Assembly: GCA_013398055.1 (NCBI GenBank)
Contig: VZRS01006711.1
Coordinates: 68,323 to 132,322, forward strand
Reading direction: 5' to 3'
DNA from: Ifrita kowaldi
Taxonomy: Eukaryota > Chordata > Aves > Passeriformes > Cinclosomatidae
DNA: 64,000 bases
The notes under the pieces were generated by a model, which worked only from the letters and a program-made list of their open reading frames with translations, made no database searches and had not been told where the DNA came from. Shown here piece after piece: positions 11,646-23,065 of the stretch. Every line of letters starts with the position of its first letter. Position 1 is the first letter of the stretch. The translations under genes were made by a program, and so were the position numbers.

Positions 11646-11864
11646 GTTGGAAAAGACCTTCAGGATTATTGAGTCCAACCTTTGACCAAACACCACCGTA
11701 TCAACTAAACTACAGCACACACAGGTGTTTCTTGGACACCTCCGGGGATGGGGACTCCAAACCTCCCTGGGCAGTTCCAAGGCCTGACCGCCCTTCCCAT
11801 GAGGAAATTCCTCCTGATGTCCACCCTGACCCTCCCCTTGATGCCATTTTGAGTCCCTATGGCA
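11646..11864 (-). mobile_element. CR1 fragment, partial assembly duplicate
   Basis: Third printing of the insertion at 9461-9702, lacking its first bases because the right contig starts inside it. Confidence 0.85.
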
Positions 11865-12574
11865 ATGCAGGCTGGTAAGACAGGTTGCCATCTTAGCCAG
11901 CACAGACAGAAACACTTAAAATCCTCTGCAATTTACTGAAAACAATGCAGATGTTAATAATTTAATGCTCCTTTACTTCCTATCAGCCACTAACGTGATG
12001 CAAGAACAGGACCATCTGCCAGTGGCCAGCGTGAAGCAACCAGAATCAGTGTGTGGAATGAAAGACCAGGCTATCATTTGTCAGCCTGAGGACATGGAGC
12101 TCGAATTATCAATTCTAATAAGTACAGCAAAGTGTTCCCTCCCTCCCCCGGAGTTTGACATTTAAAAAAAAAAAGATTCTAAAATAAAGAGCTATTGGTT
12201 TTCTACTTAGCCTTAGGGCAGAAATTTAATGTTTGTGCAATTTTTATCAGGGTTTGATCAAATTGGGGCTGCCATGTTCTTTCACTGTAAGTGAAGGGGG
12301 AAAAATGCTGCCTACTGTGCAGCCAAAGCTTTGGTGACTTGGCTGAGTTTGTGGTGACAAGGTGGGGTCATGGACTGGGTGATGACCCTCCAGGAGAGGC
12401 TGGCCAGACGTGGTGGTGGGAGGGGTGTGATTCCACAGCTCCTCATCACCTGCACAGGGACACAGCTCAGCAGGAGGAGTGGGAACACCACTAAAGACCA
12501 GCAGGAACACAAAGGTTTCATTATCACTTCAAGTTCACCTCAGCATCATAAACTGAAATAATTAATCTGGGGTG
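11646..12574. repeat. Assembly duplicate, second pair, right copy
   Basis: Same sequence as 10716-11644: intron with a CR1 piece and a short poly(A) run. The right contig starts here and continues to the first Ig4 exon. Confidence 0.95.
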
Positions 12575-12780
12575 ATCATTCTCTGGTGACAGATTCCAAA
12601 ATCCCATTCAACCATTCCTCCTTCTTTCCAGCCTCAGGTTTGTACTGTGGATCCTTCATTTCTGGGAGGAGCTCTGAATGCAGAGCTGTTGTGTGTCCTG
12701 CATGTCCCTGGCAGCAGCTCCTGGAGTTGTAGGGAGGTGCCACCAAGCACGGGAAGGAATGGGGGGATTTACTGTGAGGG

Positions 12781-12953
12781 TGGTGAGGCCCAGGTTTTCC
12801 AGAGAAGTTGTGGCTGCCCCTGGATCCCTGGAAGTGTCCAAGACCAGGCTGGATGGGGCTTGGAACAACTTGAAACAGTGGAAGGTGGCAGGGGTGGAAC
12901 AAGATGATCTTGCAGGTCCCTTCCAACCCAAACCATTCTGTGATTCCAAGACT
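12781..12953 (+). mobile_element. CR1 LINE 3-prime fragment
   Basis: Contains GTTGTGGCTGCCCCTGGATC, GTGTCCAAGACCAGGCTGGA and the tail CCCAAACCATTCTGTGATTC. It lies about 110 bp beyond the donor of the first Ig4 exon, in the same intron as the artefact. Confidence 0.88.
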
Positions 12954-13061
12954 TTAGAGCACCTCCATCCTCCCCCACCCCAAAATAAACACACACCCAG
13001 AGATCAGAGAGCTGGCAGAGCCCCACAGATGCCCTCCCCAGGGGGTTCCAGCAATGCCTAC

Positions 13062-13198
13062 CTGCGGCAGCAGGGGCTCCCCGTCCTTGAGCCAGCGGTA
13101 GGAGGGCTTGGGGCGGCCGCTGGCGCGGCACTCCCAGGACACGCGCTCCTCGATGGCCGCGTGCACGTCGCTGATGCGCTGGATCCAGCTGGGCTGGG
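13062..13198 (-). CDS. CNTN4: CNTN4 exon, first half of Ig4 (137 bp)
   Basis: The acceptor is CTGCTTCCCTTGCAG and the donor GTAGGC. G plus CC completes Ala298; residues 299-343 follow and the exon ends in phase 0 after CAG. It reads QPSWIQRISDVHAAIEERV, then WECRASGRPKPSYRWLKDGE, with Cys321 and core Trp333. The exon is very rich in C and G at third codon positions compared with the other exons. A 20-bp tandem array starts 33 bp upstream of its acceptor, and the exon frame stays open back through that array. Confidence 0.94.
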
Positions 13199-13230
13199 CT
13201 GCAAGGGAAGCAGGGAGGGAAGCCTCGTGG

Positions 13231-13312
13231 CTGGGAACCACAGCTCTGTGCTGGGAACAACAGCTCTGTGCTGGGAACAACAGCTCTGTGCTGGGAACAA
13301 CAGCTCTCTGCT
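13231..13312. repeat. 20-bp tandem array, about four units, beside the Ig4 exon
   Basis: The unit CTGGGAACAACAGCTCTGTG repeats at 13231, 13251, 13271 and 13291, with small changes in the first and last. In the sense of the gene each unit ends in TTCCCAG, a pyrimidine-plus-AG string like a splice acceptor. It lies 33-114 bp upstream of the true acceptor of the exon at 13062-13198. Confidence 0.95.
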
Positions 13313-16300
13313 GCCACATGGACGCTTCTTCCCTTACCAGCACGTTTATGGCTTCGATTTAATAACACAATTAGTAACTGCTAAACATTTCTGTTCTTCC
13401 CTGAGTCCAGGGCTGCCTTCTGAAGGTGGCACAGGCAACATCAGAAGCTGCTTTTATTCTATTTTTAGTAAAAACGCTTAAAGAAAAAGAGCAGCTTCAG
13501 AAAGCCTGCTCACCCTACAAAAACAAAGCAATAGTTACAGCCCCGGTCCTTCAAACAGAGACGTTTTCCTCTGTAGGGTCTCCATGACTTGGGCTTCAAA
13601 GCTCTAACATTTAGCTTCTGACTTCAAAACTCGTAATTTAGAACTACTCCTGCACTGACATGAGGGTGAGTCCAGTAACTCTGTGTGGCTATAGGCACTA
13701 CTTCAGGCCCAGGCTCTCAGTCTGGTCTTGACTCCGTGTCTTGCCACAGGAATGAAAAATCTTTGAACCCAATAATTGTATTAATGACACTGAATGAACC
13801 TAGAAAGGCCACAAACAGATATTGGAGACACGTTTTGGTAGAGTTTGGTGAAAACTGGCACTGGAAGTTTTCAGCCACTGGTGAGATTGTATTTTCAATT
13901 GTGTTTCACATACTTTTATCAATTAGATTTTTTTTCTTCTTTTTTTAATAGAGTTTAAGTTTAGCCAGATTCCACTAAATTCCACTGAAATCTCCACATG
14001 GTTTTGAAGACCACACAAAACCTCAGACTTCCTTAGGAGTTACCTTTTGTCCAGATACATGTACAATATGCAATACTATCTCTCTAAGATCTTATTAACA
14101 GTACCTCAATATACCTGTAACACTTTGCAGAAGGTCCCATTAAACAATAGATGAGTTCAGATTTTTTTAACTGTCATTTGCCCTATTTTGACGTAAGAAC
14201 ATCTGACTTAGCAGGATGATATTACCAGCAGAGGTCTCCAAGAACCTGATTAATACTTTTCCCTGTGTAATCAAAGAAAAAAGGAGGATTCCTCAAAGCC
14301 AGGTCACAACTTTATCTATCTCCTTTGGGTAGGGACAGAGGCCAGAGATGGGCTCAAAAGGATAAATAAAAAATATCATATCAAAATGGCAAATTGGTAT
14401 GATTATACCCAAAATAGTGGTACAGCTGTGATGATGTGAAGCTGGAAACACAAATTCAGAGAGCTCAGGCTGTGTTTTACCCCACCCCTGGCACCCTGAA
14501 TGTGCCTACAAAGCACAGAGAAAGCTGGAGGGTTTTCCACAGCATCTCAGCTCCAAGGGACTTCCAAAAAAACCAGTGAACTGAGCATCCTGACAGTGCA
14601 GAAGAGAAAGGAAAAGTGAGCAGTGTTTATTTCTCTGGCTGCCCCTCCTGCCCCTGTAATATTTTAAGCTTGTTTATTGTCTGTATCTAAAGAGAGAGGA
14701 AAGGGAAAGCCTTTAAACGTAGGAAGATGAAAGTCAGTTCTGTCATCTGGAGTAAGAACTTGAACAATTCCATCGAGCCGAGCAATTGCAATGGGTTCAG
14801 TGGCTCAAGGACATTTGCAAATTACTCGTGAATTTACATATTTACTATTCTAACAGCATCTAACTCATCATTTTTAAGGGAATTTTATGATCCCATGAAA
14901 GGAGCTCTATAAAACCCACACACATCCATTTGCCTTTTTTATTTCTGCAGCGCTGTTTTACAGATTTCCCACATGAAAACAACAACAAAACAATCCCCAA
15001 CCCAGACAAAACAACTGGAAATAATCTGCAAAAGAAGAGAAGCCATGAATGGGAAGCTGTGCTCTGTAACTAAGTGTGTGCTGTGTAAAAGCAAAGATAA
15101 CTCCTGTGGGGAGGAAGACAGAAAATTCAGAATTCATCCTCATTTCATACAGACTCCCCAGGCAAGGAAAATTCTCTCCAAAAGGCATTTTTTGGGGTAG
15201 TTTGTGGGTTTTTCATCCCAACTCCTGCCCTGAGTGCTGAGATTGAAACGTGCAGTGCTGGAAGCTGCCACCCCCAAATTCATGTCACCCTTTGGGTGCA
15301 GCACCCACGAGCCCCAGCCTCGCACCCCACACCACCCTAATCCCCTCCAGCAGTTTGAACTGATGGAATTTTCTATCCCAGAGCCATTTATGGTGCAGAG
15401 AACTCCAGAACGAGCAGCACAGGTCAAAACATAATCTCAGTGAAGAGCTACTGAGCCCTTTGTTTCGCAGGAGTTGCTTCTCTGCTGCTCTTTGGGAGCC
15501 TTTTCTAATTAGGTCAACCTCTGCTCTCAACACTTCAATGCAGAGAGAAGCTCTTGGCTTCATCTTGGGGAATACTCAGGGGTTGGCTCACGCTGCAAAT
15601 CTGCTGGAGCCACGGAAGGGGAGTCGCCAGAACCTAATGGAATTTGACAGGCGCCCACTGGGGATCAGACCAAGGTAACACGACACGAGATTCCAGGCAT
15701 GATAATTAAAATAATTCAAATAAGGAGATGAAAGCAGCTCCTCTCCACAACGTGTTCTGGGACAGCAACACTCTCTGAGATAATGGCAAGGTTTGATTTG
15801 TGACTGGTCTAGAAAAAGGCCTTTGGATCATTTCAGCGGCGCTGACCAAAGAGGAATTCTTTTATGGGGAATATTTTGGCCCCGCTTGGAGTACTCAAGA
15901 TAGTGCTGGCCTTGGAAACATCCTGGAGGAAAAATCTGGAAGCTGATTAAGAATTCGTTGGAGTTGCAAGCAAAATTCATACTCTAAATCTATAAAGTGA
16001 AAGAAAAGGCTTGGAGATATAAGCACGACTCTTATATAAGGATTACTTTAAAGGAAAATCTCCCCCTCCTAGGAGATGAGAGCTGTCTGGAGTTTGTACT
16101 CAGGGGGACAGGAGAAAAGTGATGGAAATGTGAGGAAAAAACCCTGTTTACCTTTGATCACCTTTCAGTCTTTTATGGGGACAGTTAAAACCAGGTGAAT
16201 AGGAAAATATGCCCAAATATATTCTTACTTCTCTAAGACAAAAAAAATGCAGAGGCAGCCTGTCCTTCACTGTAATAAACTGAAAGGCAAAAGAGGGAAC

Positions 16301-19110
16301 TGGAAATCACGTCCCAAAAGATATTTGACAATGAAATGACGTGGCAGGTGATGATGCACCTCCTCAGAAATGAGTAACAAACCCCCAGAAGTAAGGGAGA
16401 AATATGAGAAATAAACCAGAAATAAACCTGTAGGACTCTGCAATCACCTGTGAGTTCAAAACAACCAAAAAGACTCAAGCAAATGAGGTGCTAATACATA
16501 TCCAGAATCCAATTCTCGGCTGGTGTATATTGATTTCAGTGCTCCTAAGCCAATTTCTAGCAGCTGACGACCTGGTGCAGGCTGTGTAATTCATCATTAA
16601 TGGCAGATGAAAGGCTGAATGACTTGTCCATTACTATCTCTATTCGAAGGAGATTGAGACTGAGCCCAGGATCAGAGCAGTCTGAAGACCAGAAAGCTAA
16701 GTGTAAGAAGTGAATAAAAACCAACCAGGTGGGAAAAACAGATGAGTAATTGAAAATAAAGAGTGCAGCCAGTGTCAGGCTTGTGCAGACAGGTGCACAC
16801 TCATCCTGCCCCGAATGGGGACACAGCTCCTGTGCACAAACCCCTCAGATCCCTCATCTGTTTCCTTCCCAACGATCACAGGGATGTGAAACCAGACCTC
16901 GAGTTACCACTTTTCCTCTCTCTTCCTTTCCTCCTGACCTCTACGGCCAGTTAAGGACTGTTTGAAATCTCTACAGCTTAGAGTTGTGCAGATCCTCCAC
17001 CTAAACAATCTCCATTTGCCTGAGTCTTTGGAAACACCACCAGCTATTGCCACTCAGGCAGGATGTCTCCTTCCTGCCTCTCTACAAGGCTGACCCCAAT
17101 AACCCAGCCTGGGAGCTCTGCTTGGCACTGAAATATTAAACACCAGAGGAAAAAAACCACAGGAAAATCTGAAGGAGTTAACCCAGCTGATAAAAACACT
17201 TCAGCTGTCCCTACCTCTCCTTTACCTCCTGTTCCATGAGCTGTTCTGCACCATTACAGGGTTTTTCCCCAGTTTTTGTGGGCACTGAAGGGCTGGGGGT
17301 GTTACAGGCCATCCATAGGGACCCATCCTCCTGGATTTAGTTATTTTTCATCCTGGCACTGAACTGCAGCTGCTCAGGGGAGTAAGGGAGGTGTGGGCTG
17401 CTCCATGAGTAGCCTTCACGTTTCATTTCTATTTGTATTTCCCCCTATTTGTATTTTTGCTTCTCCTGCTGGAGAGGTGTTTCTCCAAGCCACAGTGATA
17501 ATAATATGGGACTTCTTCTGCATCTCCTAAAAATTGGGTTTCTCTGTAAGCAGGGTTCCAGCAATCCCTTGGAGAAGGAAAAGCTGATGAGAAACTCATC
17601 TGTGCTCTGTGCAGGAACTTGTTCTGGATGCAAGATTTCCCTGAGGCAGCAAAGAATTCAAAATGCAGAGTTACTCCCTCCTCTCCTAACAGGTACCTGT
17701 GTAAAAGGCAGCAACAGGGTTTTCTAGTGAGTGATGTGAAAGATAACTAATAATAATATAGTAATAATATCATCATCCACTTGCTCTATTTATGTGAATT
17801 TTCTTGTATTTTTATCCAGTCCAGAAACTCACTTTATTTCAATTTTCAGCAAATTATTTATGTTTTGGGACCTAAACTGAGCAGACATAAAACTGCCTGA
17901 TTTTCACTTGTGCAAATTTCCTTTTTAGACCTCTGGCCATAATGAAGAGCATAATCTGATTTACATTTGAGGCTGTTTTACAGAGTGGCATAAAGTGGCT
18001 TTTGCCCAAATAAAACACAGGCCTGCTGACGCAAGGGGGACTCTTTTCACTGCAGAATTAAGGAGCCTCACAAATTCCTAGTGGGACTTGGATTTGAGAA
18101 GGATTTAATCTGAAAAGGGGCCCAGCCAATTAAATGGGCTCTGCTGAACATCTTACAAACTGCTGCAAAGAACTGTAATTAGAGACAAATGAGTCTGACT
18201 GGCTGTTAATGTGGATGGTGCTGTGACAACACTTTTGGAAAACATTTCAACTGCAATTTTTTCCTGGTTTAGCTGCTTTGGAGCTTGGATTTTTCCCAGC
18301 ATTGATCTGACTGGAAAGCCAGGGACAAATCCCACGTTTTACGTCAAAATCCTGGCAAACAAACATTCTCAGGGGTGGTGCAGCTCCTCAGCCCTCCCCA
18401 GTGCTGCCCCTCCCAGCCCCACTGAGCGTGTTTATATTTGGATCACCCCAACCAGCAGCTATTTTTCATATTTTCTGCTATTCAGACTAAATATTTTGTT
18501 GGGAAGGGGGATCTCAAGGTGTCACATTGACTCGTCAGAGTCAATCCAGGGAAGAAGAGCCCCAGGACTTCAAACCCAAGGATGAGCAGCCTCTGGGTCA
18601 CAAATATCAACAAAAAAAGAAGATTTGGCTGGGACAGCGTCTAAACCTGCCATGAATTAAACATCAGTAGTAAATGAGCATCTCCTTGACGCTGGTTTTA
18701 TGAACAAAAAGGCAATTTCTTTTTAAAGTAGCTGGTTAAGGTAACCTGTTTACTCTACTTCTGCCAGGAGAGAAGTAACTGTTGGCACTGCTGTTTGCTC
18801 GGGATAGAAATCTCAGCCCTGCAGAGGGTTAGCAAATGTAAAATTTATGAGCAGCCAGATTAAAAATACAATCAGGTCAATGGGAGTGCATCCCAAAACA
18901 CACAGCTGATGGCGTGGAGGGCCCTCGCTGCAGGGAGGAACTGGGAGAAACTGGAGAAACTGGGAGAAGAGGCAGTGGCTCTGCCCTGTGTCCCACTGGG
19001 ACCTCACCTGCCTCAGCCACGGGATTCAGCTGCCAGGTCAGGAAGGCAGCACCAGCAGTTAGAGCTGCTAAAAGGTGGGAAAGAAGAGGCTGTGCAGTCT
19101 GATTTGTTAA

Positions 19111-19200
19111 TTCAGAATCAGGGAATATTGTGAGTTGGAAGGAACCCACAAGGATCGAGTGCAGCTGTTGGCCCTGCACAGGACAGCCCCAAGAACCCCA
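19111..19200 (-). mobile_element. CR1-like short fragment
   Basis: CAGAATCAGGGAATATTGTG and GTTGGAAGGAACCCACAAGG resemble the reversed 3-prime end of a CR1 subfamily. Only about 90 bp are recognisable. Confidence 0.65.
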
Positions 19201-19826
19201 GCACGTGCCTTTGCCAGGAATGAACCTGAGGCAGCAATAGCAGGGAGAACAAGAGGCCCAGCAAGGAAATGTGTCAGGAAGAGTTCCATCAGTCAGGGGA
19301 ACAGGAGTGAGTCGCTGTAATTGCCTTAACAGGAACATGTTTCCATGGGAAGGTCGATCCATCAAGGGGGACCCAGCCCTGGGAACAAACGCTTGTGGAG
19401 AGCGGTGAAACACAGCCTGGTGCAGGGGCTCAGAGCACAGGAAACGCAGCAAGAAGGGATCCTGCACGTTTAATTAACCTCTTCTGCTGCACCAAGAATG
19501 TCAAACAACTTCAGTGTCACCGATGTGCTGACGGAGCAGAAAATAAACACTGATACAAGAGCGAAACACAGCAGAAGCCAACCTTCCCTGACAACTTCCA
19601 GGAGCACAGAGAGAAGCTGACAACGCTGGGTTATCTACAGTGAGCAGGCAAATTTGAATTTCTTTTTCTTCTATGTTCTTCTTTTATGCCATGCTCAGAG
19701 GCTGATAACTGGGTTTGAAGGAGTGGTGCTGTTAGAGCCACGTTGTGACCTGCAGAGCACATCAGTGCACATGGGGCTGATAACCCAGATCCCACTGAAT
19801 CCCTCACTGCTTTGGGCTGCAGGGAC

Positions 19827-20050
19827 CCTAAATCCCATCCCATTCCACCCCTGCCATGGGCAGGGACACCTTCCACTGTCCCAGGCTGCTCCAAGCCTCA
19901 TCCAACCTGGACAATTCCAGGGATCCAGGGGCAGCCTCAGCTTCTCTGGGCACCCTCTGCCAGGGCCCCACCACCCTCATGATAAAAAATTTCTTCCTAA
20001 AATCCATCCAAACCAGCACCTTCCAGCACCTCCAGAGGGTTGCCCTCTCC
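19827..20050 (-). mobile_element. CR1 LINE 3-prime fragment
   Basis: Shows CCATGGGCAGGGACACCTTC, CACTGTCCCAGGCTGCTCCA, GGGATCCAGGGGCAGCC and AAATTTCTTCCTAAAATCCA in reverse-CR1 order. Confidence 0.9.
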
Positions 20051-22105
20051 AGGCACCAGCCCCGAACTTCCAAAAGCAACTTGAAAGCTCTTTGTTGTAT
20101 TTCAATAATGAAATAACACTTCTCAGCTTTAAAACCCCCAATTATTAAGGAAAATTATGTTCTTTTTCCCAACTGTTTGCATAAAAGTTTACAACAAGTT
20201 ACTTTCCCCTAAAAAATTTTGCTGCCACGTGGAACTCCAGAGCCCAGAGTACAGAATGCAATCGGGTTTTTTTAAGAGATCTATTTTCAGTGCTGGCTGC
20301 CAAACACAAGTTATCCTAAAAAACGAACTACCTCCCTGGAAAACCACCATCCTCAAGGCAACACGGATGATATTTTAGTGAATTATCTTTAAAACCTGCA
20401 ACAGGGGAGGCGTCCGGCTGACACCTCTCCATTGGAACTCCTCCACTCCCAGGGAAGGGATGGAAAGGCTTCCCAGTGTGACAGACTGGGAGCAGGACAC
20501 TCCTCTTCCCAACAAACCTCGAGCTGCTCTGCTGAAATGCCACGCTGGGTGTGAGAACCAGCACGAGCCACAGTGGCAGCTTTTGTGTAGGATTCAGAGC
20601 GGTAAATTCATCACAGTAATGAGATTATAACTCAATATATGCTGTGGTGGGAGTATTCCAAAGGCTCCATTTACTGCTTTCCAAGGAAGGCAGCTTTGGC
20701 CGTGGGTAGAGCAAAACTGTACAACTGGTGAGTCTTTTAATTTACTCTCCACATGGGAAAAATCAGGAGAAACACACAGCACAGAAAACGGAATCTCTAA
20801 ATCATCTAATTAAAAAATTAAACCCCGTTCAAATCAACCCTGGATTCTTTCCTTAACATGAAAGATTTCACTTTGTTCTTGCTCTTTTACTCCTTCTTAG
20901 TGTTTTCTCATTTTATATTTCCCTCAGTTTTAAAAGGAGAAATGTTCATTTGAAATGGAAGCCCCCAAAGTTCCAATTTCTAAATGAAATGTCTTTTGGA
21001 AATATTTCCAAATTGAAAGCATCCCTGCTTTCTTTAAAAAAAGTTACATTATCCACCAAATTCAATTCAGTGTTGCCAGCAGGGCTGGTTCCCAAACTCT
21101 TTTTCTGTGGCAAAATCACTATAAATCAAAAACCATTCTCCTCATCACTGGAGTTCAACCCCATCTTCCCTGCTAACAGGAGCTGGGCCCTCAGGAGCAT
21201 TTGGGGGAGAAAACCCTGAATTCCTGTCCATATTTTCTTTAAAGAACAGCACTGTTGTGCTCCTGGAGATGGGAACAGGGCAGCAACAAAACCAGGATTC
21301 TTTTTATCCTGTGGAGGTCTCTGCACTCCTGTGGGGGAGGACGTGGAACCTGCAGCCTGTCCCCTCCAGAACATCTCCAACAGGACCTTGGTGCCAAACC
21401 CAGAGCCCCCTGTGCCCCTGCAACTCCCACTCCTCTCTGCAAAGGTAAAGCCACACTTTGAGTTTGCTTTGTGGGGCTGTTTCCAGCAGAAATCTGGGGA
21501 TGGGCACCAGGATCAGAGGGATTAATGCATCTTCTACTCAACAGAGCAGGCCTTTGAAGCTGAAATTTGACACTTTACAGTGCCTGGCTCAAGGACTCTG
21601 ATTTCAGTGACAGAAGAGCAGGTGCAGAAAGCCTCTGAGGGGAGAGGGCTCTGCCCTGACAGTGTTAAATCCCAACTCTCCCCGTTGTGCAATCATTGAT
21701 CCTCTTGAAAGCAGTTCTTAATTGGTTATCAGCAATTAACATTTATCCACGAAAGCTGGGGCAACCCATACATCATAAATGCCGAGCTGTAACATGAGGA
21801 TGCTCCCCCAGATCTCCTGCCTTACCCTCCCAGCCACAGGAAGGCAAACGAGCCCTTTCCAAGCGTTTCCAGCACGTTTCCATGCCAATGTCCTTCCAGG
21901 GACGTGTTTTTGTTCCAGCTGCTCTGATTCTCAATTAATATGCACCACTCAGCCAGGTTTTACTTCCAATCACACCCTTCTCGAGATGTGCCATTTGAAA
22001 AGAAAGTTATTTTAAAAGGACCCTGGCAAAATGACGTCCCCACAAAATGTTTACTGCAGATTGCACTGGCTGCAACAAAGCCCTGAGAGCAGGCAGCCTG
22101 CTTAC

Positions 22106-22290
22106 CATAAAATGTCAGCTGTCCTCGTGCCACGTTTTTCCCTCTCACATTTTCAGCCACGCACTCGTAGGGTCCGGCGTCCTCTTGCTGAAAGTTGGGG
22201 ATTTCGAGGAGCCCGCTCGATCGGTGTCTCCGGGCTTTCCTGGGGATCTGCTTCCCATCCGCCCTCCTCCAGCTGATCGTAGGGACGGGG
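22106..22290 (-). CDS. CNTN4: CNTN4 exon, second half of Ig3 (185 bp)
   Basis: The acceptor is ATCTTTCTTCTTCAG, with a strong pyrimidine tract, and the donor is GTAAGC. C completes Asn236, then PVPTISWRRADGK (core Trp243) leads to LEIPNFQQEDAGPYECVAEN with Cys279, partner of Cys231. The exon ends VRGKNVARGQLTFY (Tyr297) plus one base of Ala298. RRADGK and the basic run KARRHR resemble CNTN4 more than CNTN3 or CNTN6. Only 672 bp separate it from the first Ig3 exon. Confidence 0.94.
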
Positions 22291-22535
22291 CTGAAGAAGA
22301 AAGATAAAGCACACTAAGATGTGCAGAGAAAGCCACGGGCCTGGTCAGTGGGAGGAGCCTGGCACAGCATCCAGAGGAATTTTATTACGGGTGGGTTATA
22401 TGGAACATAAATATTCATGTGTTTATCGTGGTGTATCTCTCACAGAGCCTTAAAAGCAGGAGACATTTTATTATTAAAATGCTGTTCTGACCCAGTTGAA
22501 TTTGGGGTTCTGCTGTAACAACACATCCATTTTAG

Positions 22536-22722
22536 GGTGGGCAGGCCCTGGGTGCCCAGAGCAGCTGGGGCTGCCCCTGGATCCCTGGCAGTGCCCAAGG
22601 CCAGGCTGGACATTGGGGCTTGGAGCAGCCTGGGACAGTGGAAGGTGTCCCTGCCATGGCAGGGGTGGCACTGGATGGGATTGAAGGTTCCTTCCAACCC
22701 AAACCATCCATTCTGTGACGAT
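22536..22722 (+). mobile_element. CR1 LINE 3-prime fragment inside the Ig3 intron
   Basis: Contains GTGGGCAGGCCCTGGGTGCC, CTGCCCCTGGATCCCTGGCA and AACCCAAACCATCCATTCTG. It makes up more than a quarter of the shortest intron in the window. Confidence 0.9.
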
Positions 22723-22897
22723 TTTCCTACCAGTCCCAACATTTTGGAAGTGTTGCCAGTGTTTAGTGCAGAAACAAGAGCCCCCAGGCCCCCCGGCTGC
22801 TCTGAAAACTGGACACAAGTAACGCCTGCTGAGGGAAGTGGGTTCTTAGGAACTGCTGCAAACTCCATGATCCAGCACCACAAACATGAGAAGCTGC

Positions 22898-22945
22898 AGG
22901 AATAACAATAATAATAATAGTAACAATAATAATTATAACGATAGT
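22898..22945. repeat. Imperfect AAT/AAC microsatellite
   Basis: Trinucleotide steps such as AATAATAATAATAGTAACAA run up to about 18 bp from the donor of the exon at 22963-23065. Variable in length by nature; no effect on splicing can be read from the sequence. Confidence 0.85.
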
Positions 22946-22962
22946 AATGGATCCAAACATAC

Positions 22963-23065
22963 TTCCCCAAGGCAAAGCACTCCAGTTTCACCGTTGTTCC
23001 TTTCGCAGATGGAACCGTTTCTGGGAACTGCACTTCTATTTTGGGCTCGTACTCTCCCATCACCC
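22963..23065 (-). CDS. CNTN4: CNTN4 exon, first half of Ig3 (103 bp)
   Basis: The acceptor is TTTTATGTTCACAG and the donor GTATGT. The split codon gives Gly202, followed by VMGEYEPKIEVQFPETVPSA, a highly conserved opening of Ig3 in CNTN3/4/6. Cys231 in VKLECFALG is the first Ig3 cysteine. The exon leaves AA, which the next exon completes to Asn236. An AAT-type microsatellite starts about 18 bp into the downstream intron. The open frame runs on past the donor (apparent KYVWIHYY), but phase and homology place the splice after GGGAA. Confidence 0.94.

Larger units (their letters stand above)
10308..13061 (-). other. Intron between the two Ig4 exons, inflated by assembly
   Basis: As printed it is about 2.75 kb, but 10716-11644 and 11646-12574 are the same sequence. 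Removing one copy and the N leaves about 1.82 kb. Contents are a CR1 fragment (printed twice), a short poly(A) run, and a second CR1 fragment near 12781-12953. Confidence 0.8.
13199..22105 (-). other. Intron between the Ig3 and Ig4 exons (about 8.9 kb)
   Basis: It holds the 20-bp tandem array at 13231-13312 next to the downstream exon, CR1 fragments at about 19111-19200 and 19827-20050, and a homeodomain-like AT motif block near 16500-16660. The rest shows nothing I can name. Confidence 0.7.
22291..22962 (-). other. Short intron inside Ig3 (672 bp)
   Basis: Most of it is repeat: a CR1 fragment at about 22536-22722 and an imperfect AAT/AAC microsatellite at about 22898-22945 just inside the donor end. 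It is the shortest intron in the window. Confidence 0.85.
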
